From Crossiella sp. SN42 (GTDB lineage: Bacteria; Actinomycetota; Actinomycetes; Mycobacteriales; Pseudonocardiaceae): a DNA stretch of 64,000 nt. Location of the stretch: NCBI RefSeq assembly GCF_023897065.1, contig NZ_JAMHIV010000008.1, positions 62,001 to 126,000 on the forward strand. The letters are read 5' to 3'. The notes under the pieces were generated by a model. That model was given only the letters and a program-made list of their open reading frames with translations, searched no databases and had not been told where the DNA came from. Below are positions 26,491 to 41,271 of the stretch, in pieces. The translations under genes were made by a program, and so were the position numbers. Each line of letters begins with the position of its first letter. Positions within the stretch are counted from its first letter, which is position 1.

Positions 26491-26517
26491 TTGCCAGGCT
26501 GGCACAGGGCAGAATCA
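26491..26517. repeat. direct repeat copy 1 with TGCCA-N3-TGGCA palindrome
   Basis: This 27-base copy matches 26663-26689 at 22 of 27 positions. Its core is the palindrome TGCCA-GGC-TGGCA (26492-26504). Weaker similarity continues about 20 bases to the left in both copies (a GCCAAG-like block). It could be a regulator-binding site or a dispersed intergenic element. Confidence 0.6.
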
Positions 26518-26662
26518 CGCGACCCCGAACGGCCCGCCCCGTGCGCCGGTCTCCCCGCCACCGCGCTCCCCGAACCGCCCGCCTGGCCCATTTCCGCAGC
26601 TCAGTGCCCCTTTCGTCACCCCAGTGCGGAATCACCCATTCGTGTCCCCCGCCAAAGTGGCC

Positions 26663-26689
26663 TTGCCAACCTGGCACAGCGCAGTCTCA
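26663..26689. repeat. direct repeat copy 2 with TGCCA-N3-TGGCA palindrome
   Basis: Second copy of the repeat at 26491-26517, 172 bases away and in the same orientation, with palindrome TGCCA-ACC-TGGCA at 26664-26676. Confidence 0.6.
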
Positions 26690-26885
26690 GGCCATGCACC
26701 CCAGCCGAGACACCCGCCGCACCCACCCGCACCCCACCGGCGCGGGCCCCGCAACCGCCAGACCCCCGCCCCGCTACGACAAGTGGGTGAGTTCCTCGCG
26801 GTCGTGCCTGGTAGCACCAGCTCGGATTTGTGAAGTCCCGATCGGTCACGAAATGCTAACGGTGGCTGTGGCATAGTCGTCGCCC

Positions 26886-27251
26886 ATGCGTGACTCCGAG
26901 CCCGACGGGATCACCGAGCTGACCGAGGAGCAGTTGGCGTTCCTCGCCGAGCTGCCCTCGGAGCGCAGACACGAACTGCTCGGCTGGTGGCACGCCCGGC
27001 GGGCGGCCCTGGTGGCGCTGCGCGAGGACGGCAGACGCTTCGCCGACCGGCTGGACGAACTGGTCGGCGAGATGCAGGCGGAGCTGGGCGATCAGCCCAA
27101 CGAGGACGCCAAGGAGTCCTTCACCGACCTGCTCACCGGACTGGCGCTGATCGCCGAGTCGGGCCGGGCCTTCGCCAGGGACGACGTGGACAGCGCCGTG
27201 GAGCTCAGCTCAGTCGCCGGTGACTACATGCGCAGGGCAGGGGAGGACTGA
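26886..27251 (+). CDS. small acidic protein of unknown function
   Basis: A 121-residue, predominantly helical and acidic protein with no recognised family, signal peptide or membrane helix. It contains T-E-L-T-E-E-Q-L-A-F-L-A-E-L-P, resembling short helical regulators or partner proteins. Codon use is typical of the genome. It ends 25 bases before the SAP/helicase-associated gene on the same strand, so the two are probably co-transcribed. Confidence 0.6.
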   Translation: MRDSEPDGITELTEEQLAFLAELPSERRHELLGWWHARRAALVALREDGRRFADRLDELVGEMQAELGDQPNEDAKESFTDLLTGLALIAESGRAFARDDVDSAVELSSVAGDYMRRAGED

Positions 27252-27276
27252 TCACAACGCGGGAGTAGGCAGGCCG

Positions 27277-29796
27277 ATGAAGCTCAAGGAGTACCTGCGC
27301 GGTCTCGACCGGACGGCGCTGGTGCGGTTGTTCGAGCTCCGGCCGGACGTCCTGGTCGAACCCGCGCCCCGGTACTGGGATGGCCTGGCCAAGGCACTGT
27401 CCACCCGCACCTCGCTGGAGCTGGCCCTGCACGAGCTGGACCAGGACGCGCTGTCGGTCACCCAGGCCATCCAGGTGCTCGGTCCCTCGGCCACCCCGGC
27501 CGAAGTAGCCGGCACCCTCGCCTCACCCCGGCCGCTGGTCACCGCCGCACTGGCCCGCCTCACCGAGCTCGCCCTGGTCTGGCCGACCGCCGAGGGCCGG
27601 CTGGCCTGCCCACCCCGGCTGGCCACCTGGTGGACCGCCCCGCTCGGCCTCGGCGCCCCGCTCGCCGACCTGCTCACCCCCTACCCGCTGGCCGAGGTCC
27701 GCGCGCTGACCGCCCGGCACGGCCTGCCGGCCGAGGGCACCAGGGCCGCCCTGACCCGCAGGCTCGCCGACCACCTCGGTGACCGGTCCCGCCTCACCCG
27801 TCTGCTGGCCGACCTGCCCCGCCCGGCCGCCAAGCTGCTCACCGGCCTGCTCGCCGACCACCCCCGCGTCACCCTCACCGACGGTGAGCTGACCGACGAG
27901 GACCTGGCCGCCACCGTGGCCCCGCTGCTCGAGCTCGGGTTGCTGCTGCGCCGGGGCAAGTCCGCGGCCGAGGTCCCGCGCGAGGTCGGCTTCGCCCTGC
28001 CCGAGCACCGCCGCCGCTTCCGCCTGACCGGCCCGCCCCGTCCGGCCACCAGCCCGGCCAGCCCGGAGCTCGCGCGCAGCCAGGCCGCCGTGGCCGCCGC
28101 CGAGGCGGTCCGCCTCACCACCACCCTGCTGGAGCACGCCGAGGCCGAGCCCATCCCCGCGCTGCTCTCCGGCGGCATCGGCACCAGGGAGCTGCGCCGC
28201 CTGGCCAAGTCCTTCGGCTGCCCACCGGAACACGCCGCCCTGTGGCTGGACCTGGCCTACGCCGCCGACCTGCTCGGCCACCACCGCGCAGGCCACCACC
28301 TGGACAGCTACGCCCCCACCGCCGCCTACGACGACTGGCGCACCCAGCCCGCCGCGCACCGCTGGACCACCCTGGTCCGCACCTGGCTGACCCTGCCCGA
28401 GGCCCCCACCCACCGCCAGACCCCCGACGGCCGCACCATCCCGCCCACGGTGCCCAACCCCGGCCCCGCCAAGGCCCAGCGCCACGCCATCCTCACCGCC
28501 CACGCCGGCCTCGCCCCGGAGCAACGAGCCGCCGACCCCGCCATCCTGGCCCAGCTCGCCTGGCACGTCCCCCTGCTCATCACCACCGACCACACCAGGG
28601 CCCTGGCCCAAGCCACCCTCACCGAAGCCCGCCTGCTGGGCCTGCTCTCCGAAGACCAGCTCACCGAAGCCGGCCACGCCCTCCTGGCCGCCACCACGCG
28701 CCACCCACACCCCCAGCCCACCGCCCCGGGAACAACCCACGCCCGCACAGCCGAGAAACCGGCGGCCCCCGCACCCGCCGCTTCCCCGCCGCTCCGCGCC
28801 GCCTCGCTCGAAGGCGAGCGCACGGAAGCCGTCGGGCCGCCCGTCACCCGCACGCCCAGCCCGGATCCCGAAGCCGCCCTGCTCGCCGCCGCCACCGCCC
28901 TGCTCCCCGCCACCGTCGGCACCGCCCGCCTCCAGTCCGACCTCACCGCCATCGTCACCGGCGACCCGGCCCAGCACCTGGTCCGGCTGCTCGACACCGT
29001 CGCCGACCTGGAGACCAACAGCGCGGCCCGGGTCTGGCGGTTCTCCGCGGCCAGCATCCGGCGCGCCCTGGACACCGGCGCCACCGCCGACGGGCTGCTC
29101 GCCGACCTGGCCGAGGTGGCCGACGGCGGCGTGCCCCAGCCGCTGGCGTACCTGGTCCGGGACGTGGCGCGGCGGCACGGGTCGATCAGGGTGGTGGACG
29201 CCGGGTGCGTGATCCACACCGCGGATGGGATCCAGGCGCTGGAGATCATGAACTCGCGGCCTGCCGAGCGGCTGGGGTTGCGGCAGGTGGCGCCGACCGT
29301 GCTGGTCAGCCCGCGGCCGCGGCCGGAGAGCCTGGCCCAGCTGCGGCGGGCCGGGTTCACCCCGGTCGGCGAGGACGCCACCGGCAACGAGGTGCCCGAG
29401 GCGCAGGAACCCCGGCGCGGACGGGCGCAGCCCGCGCCCTGGCGGCCCGAGGACCACGCCGCCACCCCGGCCGCGCTGGCCGAAGCCCTCGCCGAAGCGC
29501 CCGTGGTGGACGGGCCCCTGGACCCGGACCGCCACCTGCGGTACCAGGCGCCGGACCTGCCCGAGCCCGACCGGGGCTGGCTGGCCGCGGCCATCAGCAC
29601 CGGCGGGCCGGTGGAGATCTCCTACCGGAGCCCGGACGGGCCTGCCAGCCCGCGGGTGGTCAGCGATCTGACGCTGGAGCACGGCGTCCTGCTCGCCTGG
29701 TGCCACCGGCACGAGACCGAGGCGCAGTTCCTCGTGGAGCGCATCGCCTGGGCCCGGCCCATCTCCGGGCCGGTGGCCGCTGGACGGCCGCGTTGA
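27277..29796 (+). CDS. SAP / XPB-Ssl2-like N-terminal (Helicase_C_3) / WYL-like protein
   Basis: An 839-residue protein resembling the actinobacterial helicase-associated family that carries the XPB/Ssl2-like N-terminal domain but no ATPase motor. Winged-helix-like repeats fill the N-terminus (1-130). A SAP-like motif lies at about 134-168 (L-A-E-V-R-A-L-T-A-R-H-G-L-P-A-E-G-T). A Pro/Ala-rich linker lies near 485-530. The Helicase_C_3-like region (about 545-690) includes V-D-A-G-C-V-I-H-T. The C-terminal 60 residues look like a WYL domain (V-E-I-S-Y-R-S-P-D-G ... F-L-V-E-R-I). No Walker motifs are seen. A role in DNA binding or repair is inferred. ATG 27277 is preferred over an in-frame start at 27220 that overlaps the previous gene. 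Confidence 0.78.
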   Translation: MKLKEYLRGLDRTALVRLFELRPDVLVEPAPRYWDGLAKALSTRTSLELALHELDQDALSVTQAIQVLGPSATPAEVAGTLASPRPLVTAALARLTELALVWPTAEGRLACPPRLATWWTAPLGLGAPLADLLTPYPLAEVRALTARHGLPAEGTRAALTRRLADHLGDRSRLTRLLADLPRPAAKLLTGLLADHPRVTLTDGELTDEDLAATVAPLLELGLLLRRGKSAAEVPREVGFALPEHRRRFRLTGPPRPATSPASPELARSQAAVAAAEAVRLTTTLLEHAEAEPIPALLSGGIGTRELRRLAKSFGCPPEHAALWLDLAYAADLLGHHRAGHHLDSYAPTAAYDDWRTQPAAHRWTTLVRTWLTLPEAPTHRQTPDGRTIPPTVPNPGPAKAQRHAILTAHAGLAPEQRAADPAILAQLAWHVPLLITTDHTRALAQATLTEARLLGLLSEDQLTEAGHALLAATTRHPHPQPTAPGTTHARTAEKPAAPAPAASPPLRAASLEGERTEAVGPPVTRTPSPDPEAALLAAATALLPATVGTARLQSDLTAIVTGDPAQHLVRLLDTVADLETNSAARVWRFSAASIRRALDTGATADGLLADLAEVADGGVPQPLAYLVRDVARRHGSIRVVDAGCVIHTADGIQALEIMNSRPAERLGLRQVAPTVLVSPRPRPESLAQLRRAGFTPVGEDATGNEVPEAQEPRRGRAQPAPWRPEDHAATPAALAEALAEAPVVDGPLDPDRHLRYQAPDLPEPDRGWLAAAISTGGPVEISYRSPDGPASPRVVSDLTLEHGVLLAWCHRHETEAQFLVERIAWARPISGPVAAGRPR

Positions 29797-30412
29797 CCTG
29801 CGGCGATGGGGTGAGGGCTGGCAATTGCCCCTAGTCAAGCGCCAGTTGGCGCATGGCCGAGGGGCCGGGAAACCGGTATCCTTGATCAAGTTCACTGGGC
29901 AGGGTTTCCGCGGTCGGGGACAGCGCAGGACCGGCCGCGTGGGTTCGCTGGGAGTTGCCGTTCGGCGACGCGGAGTGCGCGTTCTCCGAACCGGTGGCGC
30001 TGGTGACCGGGGCCGGCTGGGGTCCGGGTCACAAATCGATCAAGGTCTGGGCTGCTGACCGGGTCGGGGTCACCCAGTCGAGGGTGCGACGAGCGGTCGC
30101 TGGCGGCGGGTGGAGAGTCCTCCCCGTGACGTCAGGACGCAGCGTGACCAGGGGAATTCGTGCGGTGAGCGGTCGTTCTGGTCGGCAAGCGGACCAGTGT
30201 GACGTTCCCCAACCCCTCTCGGCAAGGCCGGAATCGGGTATAGAAAACCCGCTCTTCGGGTACTTCTCCACAGGATGACCTGGTCAAACGGTTACGTGAG
30301 GTGAGTTGGCCCTGCGCCAACGGAGTGATCACCGCGTGGCATCTTGACTGCGGGCTGCGGTGGGTTCACTCTGTCCGTAAGCACGAGTTCGGGTGTCCAG
30401 TCTGGACCCCGC
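29797..30412. other. long rpoB upstream region
   Basis: About 600 bases hold no convincing gene; a 107-codon frame at 29955-30278 lacks a ribosome site and family resemblance. Several palindromes are visible: GGCAATTGCC (29820-29829), GCGCCA-GT-TGGCGC (29839-29852), CTTGATCAAG (29881-29890), CTGGTC/GACCAG (30178-30197) and TTGGC/GCCAA (30306-30320). A TATAGA box near 30239 could belong to a second rpoB promoter. Confidence 0.5.
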
Positions 30413-30441
30413 TCGACAGCCGCCGTCTGTGTGGCTAGACT
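30413..30441 (+). promoter_or_regulatory. rpoB-rpoC promoter
   Basis: TCGACA (30413-30418) and TAGACT (30436-30441) are separated by exactly 17 bases. The match to the actinobacterial housekeeping sigma consensus is good. It predicts a start near 30448 and a leader of about 130 bases before rpoB. Confidence 0.62.
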
Positions 30442-30579
30442 GCCACTTTGCGCTGTCCATTTTCTGTTCACCCTGCCCAGGGTCCCGAGATGATGGCCGC
30501 GCCGCACCCTTGACAACTGCACCGGCGCGCAAGCTCCGGGGCAGCTTCCAGCCAGCAACAGTCCCTGGAAGGACGCATC

Positions 30580-34065
<3,486 letters not shown>

Positions 34066-34078
34066 CCTCGCCGCCGGC

Positions 34079-34114
34079 GTGGGACGGGCTGATCGCAAGC
34101 CCAGCCCGTCCCAC
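34079..34114 (+). terminator. intercistronic hairpin between rpoB and rpoC
   Basis: A 13-bp perfect stem, GTGGGACGGGCTG (34079-34091) with CAGCCCGTCCCAC (34102-34114), encloses a 10-base loop. No T-run follows. It is more likely an attenuator or RNA-processing/stability structure than a full terminator, since rpoC lacks an obvious promoter of its own. Confidence 0.55.
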
Positions 34115-34164
34115 CCCGGCCCGACTCAGCCTCTGAACCCGAACTATCAAGGGGAAGAACCGAC

Positions 34165-38076
<3,912 letters not shown>

Positions 38077-38091
38077 CGAAGCCAGTCACAC

Positions 38092-38141
38092 ACGGGGAAG
38101 GCCCCGCCACCGGAACTCGGTGGCGGGGCCTTCCCCGTTGT
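38092..38141. terminator. strong intrinsic terminator after rpoC
   Basis: A 21-bp perfect stem (38092-38112 with 38118-38138) has a GAACT loop and short T-containing tail. It separates rpoC from the convergent minus-strand T7SS cassette and can serve both directions. Confidence 0.9.
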
Positions 38142-38164
38142 CAGGCGTTCTGAAAAGACACGGG

Positions 38165-39271
38165 CTAGTCGCCGAAGGGGAAGTTCTCCAGCCAGCCGGT
38201 GGTGCTCGGCGGGCGCGGGCCGAACTCCTTCACCGCGGCGTCGGCCAGGGTGGCGATCTCCTCGCCCAGCTCCAGGTCGCGCAGCAGCGGCACCGGGATG
38301 GTGGCGGTGAAGTCGAACAGCACGCCGTAGAGGCCGCCGGTGAGCGCGCCGACGGTGGAGCTGTTGCCGGAGTGCCCGACGGCCCTGGCGATGACCTGCT
38401 CGAAGCGGTGGTCCGACAGCGTGGCCCGCACCGCCATGGCCAGTGCCTCCGGCGCCAGCAGGCCCTCGCCCAGCTCCTGCACCGAGGCCGCGCTGACCTC
38501 GGCTTCCTCGCCCTGGTGGAACCAGTCCACCGCGGTCTCCAGTGCCGCGCTGACCGGCTCGTGGCCCGGCCAGCGGCGCAGCACCCGGACCGCGCTGTCC
38601 ACCGCGCGTACCGGGTTGCCGATACCGCGCAGGATCCGGTTGACGATCACCGCGTAGGCGCCGGCCGACAGGTACGCGGAGGGGTGGCCGTGGGTCAGCG
38701 CGGCGATCCGCGCGCCCAGCTCGAACACCTGCTCCTCCGCCGCGCTCCACAGCGCCGCGGCCGCCGCCCTGGGCAGCACACCGCTTTCCGCGGAGTCGGT
38801 GACCGGGTGATCGAGGGAGCCGAACCGGCCGGTGCTCAGCACCTCCAGCGTGGTGCGGTCCGGCCAGCGCTTGGCGGCCAGCGCCGGGCGCGCCGGGAAC
38901 CAGCCGTCCGCGCCGCCGACATCGGGCTGCTGGGTGCGCAGCCAGCGCCGCAGCGCGGCCTCGACCTCCGGCAGCGGGTCGGTCGCGCCGGTGCGCCTGC
39001 GCCGGAAGTGCGCCCGGATCAGCCCGTCCAGCACGAACAGCGACAGCTGGGTGTCCGCGGTGATCCGGCCCGCGCCGCCGAAGGCAGGCGGGTACTCCCC
39101 GGCGAAGGCCTCCCCGTGCGCGGCGGCGAAGGACTCCAGGCTCTCGAACTGCACGCCTGCCCCGACCGCGCCGCCGATGGCCTGCCCGGCGAAGCAGCCG
39201 ATGACCGCCTGCCGCGCCCGGCCCAGCCGGTCGCCGCCGGGCAGCCCGGTCTCGGCGACGGGCGCGCTCAC
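38165..39271 (-). CDS. ADP-ribosylglycohydrolase-family protein with degenerate metal site
   Basis: A 368-residue all-alpha protein of the ADP-ribosylglycohydrolase (DraG/ARH) family, which normally removes ADP-ribose from arginine using two Mg ions. The fold markers are present: G-C-F-A-G-Q-A-I-G-G at the N-terminus, I-T-A-D-T-Q-L-S, A-L-T-H-G-H-P, and G-H-S-G-N-S-S-T-V-G-A-L-T-G near the end. The usual G-D-A becomes G-G-A, T-D-D becomes T-A72-D73, and the essential D-x-D-T/S becomes N303-S-S-T. Most metal ligands are therefore lost. The GTG start overlaps the upstream stop (GTGA). As the last gene of an operon with an ADP-ribosyltransferase, it may be a binding-only immunity protein (inference). 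Confidence 0.82.
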   Translation of the reverse strand: MSAPVAETGLPGGDRLGRARQAVIGCFAGQAIGGAVGAGVQFESLESFAAAHGEAFAGEYPPAFGGAGRITADTQLSLFVLDGLIRAHFRRRRTGATDPLPEVEAALRRWLRTQQPDVGGADGWFPARPALAAKRWPDRTTLEVLSTGRFGSLDHPVTDSAESGVLPRAAAAALWSAAEEQVFELGARIAALTHGHPSAYLSAGAYAVIVNRILRGIGNPVRAVDSAVRVLRRWPGHEPVSAALETAVDWFHQGEEAEVSAASVQELGEGLLAPEALAMAVRATLSDHRFEQVIARAVGHSGNSSTVGALTGGLYGVLFDFTATIPVPLLRDLELGEEIATLADAAVKEFGPRPPSTTGWLENFPFGD

Positions 39272-41265
39272 TGCCGTGCCTCGCCGGGCGGGATCTCCAC
39301 GATCAGGCCGGAGGCCAGGTACTCACCCAGCGGCTTGGGCAGGAAGTACACCCGCGCGCCACCGGGCTGACGCTCATCCGCCCTGGTCACCGCGCCGAGC
39401 ATCTTCCAGTCGCCGCCGGCCAGCCGGAAGCGGCCGTACGGCCCCTGCGCGAACTCCGGCGGCAGGGTGGTCCGCTCGAAGCCGGTGCCCGCGTCGAAGA
39501 TGGTGTTGCCGTCCGGCCCGCCGAAGCGCTCGATCTCGTGGCCCTCGCGCAGGATCAGCGAGTCGATCTGGTCGTAGGCGGCCAGCCCTGGGTCCCCGCC
39601 CATGGCCTGGATGGGCGCCTCCTCCGGCAACAGCGGCTCGTCCTCGGCGCGCTGCAGGTTCGGGTAGTTCAGGTACAGCTGCCCGATCAGGTAGGTGGCG
39701 GCCTGGGACACGTCGTCGAAGCGCGCCTCCAGCTCCTTGCGCTGCTCGTTCGCCCACCACCAGAACACCGAGAACCGGTCGTCCCGCTCGCGCACCACGC
39801 ACCAGGCCTCGTCGGCGTACTCGCCGAAGCTGACGTAGCGGCGGCTGACGCTGAACCGGACGCAGAAGTCCCGCACCGCGAACCGGGCCCGCTCCCAGTC
39901 GTCCTTGGCGCCGGGGTGCCGCTCCGGCATCTCCATGACCACCGAGGTCGCCTCCTGGGCGACCAGCTTGGGCACCGAGGCCGGCGGCTCGTAGAACCGG
40001 GACCGGATGTGGTTGACCAGCTCCAGCGGCGGGGTGACCCCGTGCTCGCGCAGGTAGTAGGCGAGCGCGCCGGGCCAGACCCAGCGGCCGTCGGTGTGGT
40101 AGGTCATCGGCACCAGCGACTCGCGCTCGGGGTGCAGCAGGTCCGGCGCGAAACCGCGCGAGGACAGCACGACCGGCGCCTCGCTCAGGTAGCTGATGAC
40201 GTTGAGCCGCTCCTGCGCGGGCAGCACGGGCCGGTACGCGCGGGGCGGCTCGCCCTCGGCGAAGTAGTCGAACAGCCGGGCCATCGCCAGCTCCGACCGG
40301 ACCGGCTTGCCGACGGTGCGGCCCGTCTCGCCGCTCAGGCTGGTCATGGCCTGGCGGACCAGCTCCTGCTGTCGCCGGTGCGCGGCCCGCAGCAGCCAGT
40401 CCGGGGTGTGGTCACTGGCCCGGGGCAGCGTCTGCAGCTCCTGCCGGTGCTCGGGGTCCAGGTTCAGGTACGCGGTGAACGGCCACTCCGGCTCCGCGTG
40501 GAACTCGAACTCGGCCACCGGTTCCGCGCCCGCGACCAGCCGGTAGTCGGCGGTGAACCAGGCGCCCGCGCCTGGCTGGTAGGTCGCCATCCGGAGCCGG
40601 TACAGCCACTGGCTGACCTGCGGTGGCGGCGACCAGTAGTACTCCTCGCCGTCGGCGAGGGTGACCACCGTGGTCAGCTGCATGTGGGCGGCCAGTGCGT
40701 GGCAGACCACCCCGATGGCCTGCCAGCCCGCCGGCGCCAGCGCGGTCAGCGCCGAGGTGAGTCCGGCCAGCAGCGGCGCCGGGTCCGGCTGGCCGGTGCC
40801 CGGCAGCTCGGCCTGCTCCACCGGCAGCGGGAACTGCCGCCAGTCGAGGGTCCCGCCCATTCCGGTCCAGCGGAGCTGCACGACCTTGCTGATCCGCTCG
40901 AACGGCTTCTGACCGCGGATGAGGGACCGGTCGTAGATCTCCAGCCCGCGCTGGGCCGCCGACTCGGTGTCCAGGGTCAGGCCGCCCGGCCAGACCACGG
41001 GCACCAGTTCGGTCTGCTCGTCGTAGCCGACCTCGTACGGCTCGTCGTCGATGAAGCCGATGGTCTGCAGCTCGAACCGCGACTCCAGCAGCGGGGCCTC
41101 CACCGGCCTGCCGAAGGTGCCGTCGGGCAGGCGCTCGAAGTCGCCCTCGGGCGCGCCGCCGTCCAGCGGCGCCAGGTAGAGCTGCTTGCCCAGGCGTCGC
41201 CGCAGGTACGGCGTGTCCTGCCAGTAGGCGAACTCGCCGTTGTAGGTCCGCTGCTTGATGATCAT
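39268..41265 (-). CDS. multidomain protein: DUF600-like domain plus C-terminal TNT-like domain
   Basis: A 665-residue protein. Residues about 165-290 resemble DUF600/YezG-type immunity domains (A-P-A-G-W-Q-A-I-G ... L-R-M-A-T-Y-Q-P-G-A-G-A-W-F). Residues about 330-460 match an actinobacterial region with P-V-V-L-S-S-R-G and T-D-G-R-W-V-W-P. The last 95 residues align with the TNT NAD-glycohydrolase fold (E-R-F-G-G-P-D-G-N, T-T-L-P-P, Q-P-G-G, ending S-G-L-I-V-E-I). The TNT catalytic His appears replaced by G611 (P-Y-G-R-F) and the catalytic Gln by V639 (A-R-V-Y). It has no signal peptide. Having a toxin fold and an immunity fold in one chain suggests a self-neutralised or antagonist protein (inference). 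Confidence 0.7.
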   Translation of the reverse strand: MIIKQRTYNGEFAYWQDTPYLRRRLGKQLYLAPLDGGAPEGDFERLPDGTFGRPVEAPLLESRFELQTIGFIDDEPYEVGYDEQTELVPVVWPGGLTLDTESAAQRGLEIYDRSLIRGQKPFERISKVVQLRWTGMGGTLDWRQFPLPVEQAELPGTGQPDPAPLLAGLTSALTALAPAGWQAIGVVCHALAAHMQLTTVVTLADGEEYYWSPPPQVSQWLYRLRMATYQPGAGAWFTADYRLVAGAEPVAEFEFHAEPEWPFTAYLNLDPEHRQELQTLPRASDHTPDWLLRAAHRRQQELVRQAMTSLSGETGRTVGKPVRSELAMARLFDYFAEGEPPRAYRPVLPAQERLNVISYLSEAPVVLSSRGFAPDLLHPERESLVPMTYHTDGRWVWPGALAYYLREHGVTPPLELVNHIRSRFYEPPASVPKLVAQEATSVVMEMPERHPGAKDDWERARFAVRDFCVRFSVSRRYVSFGEYADEAWCVVRERDDRFSVFWWWANEQRKELEARFDDVSQAATYLIGQLYLNYPNLQRAEDEPLLPEEAPIQAMGGDPGLAAYDQIDSLILREGHEIERFGGPDGNTIFDAGTGFERTTLPPEFAQGPYGRFRLAGGDWKMLGAVTRADERQPGGARVYFLPKPLGEYLASGLIVEIPPGEARQ

Positions 41266-41271
41266 CTTCGG

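Larger units (their letters stand above)
26425..26885. other. divergent intergenic region with two related repeats
   Basis: No convincing gene is present between the divergent 25294-26424 and 26886-27251 genes; the open frames here are Pro/Arg-rich and unlike proteins. The region holds two related direct repeats (listed separately) and is unusually rich in CCCC/GCCC runs. Confidence 0.6.

Noticed and set aside
29955-30278. 107-codon plus-strand frame upstream of rpoB
   Set aside because: No Shine-Dalgarno, no recognisable family and overlaps several palindromes; more likely regulatory DNA.
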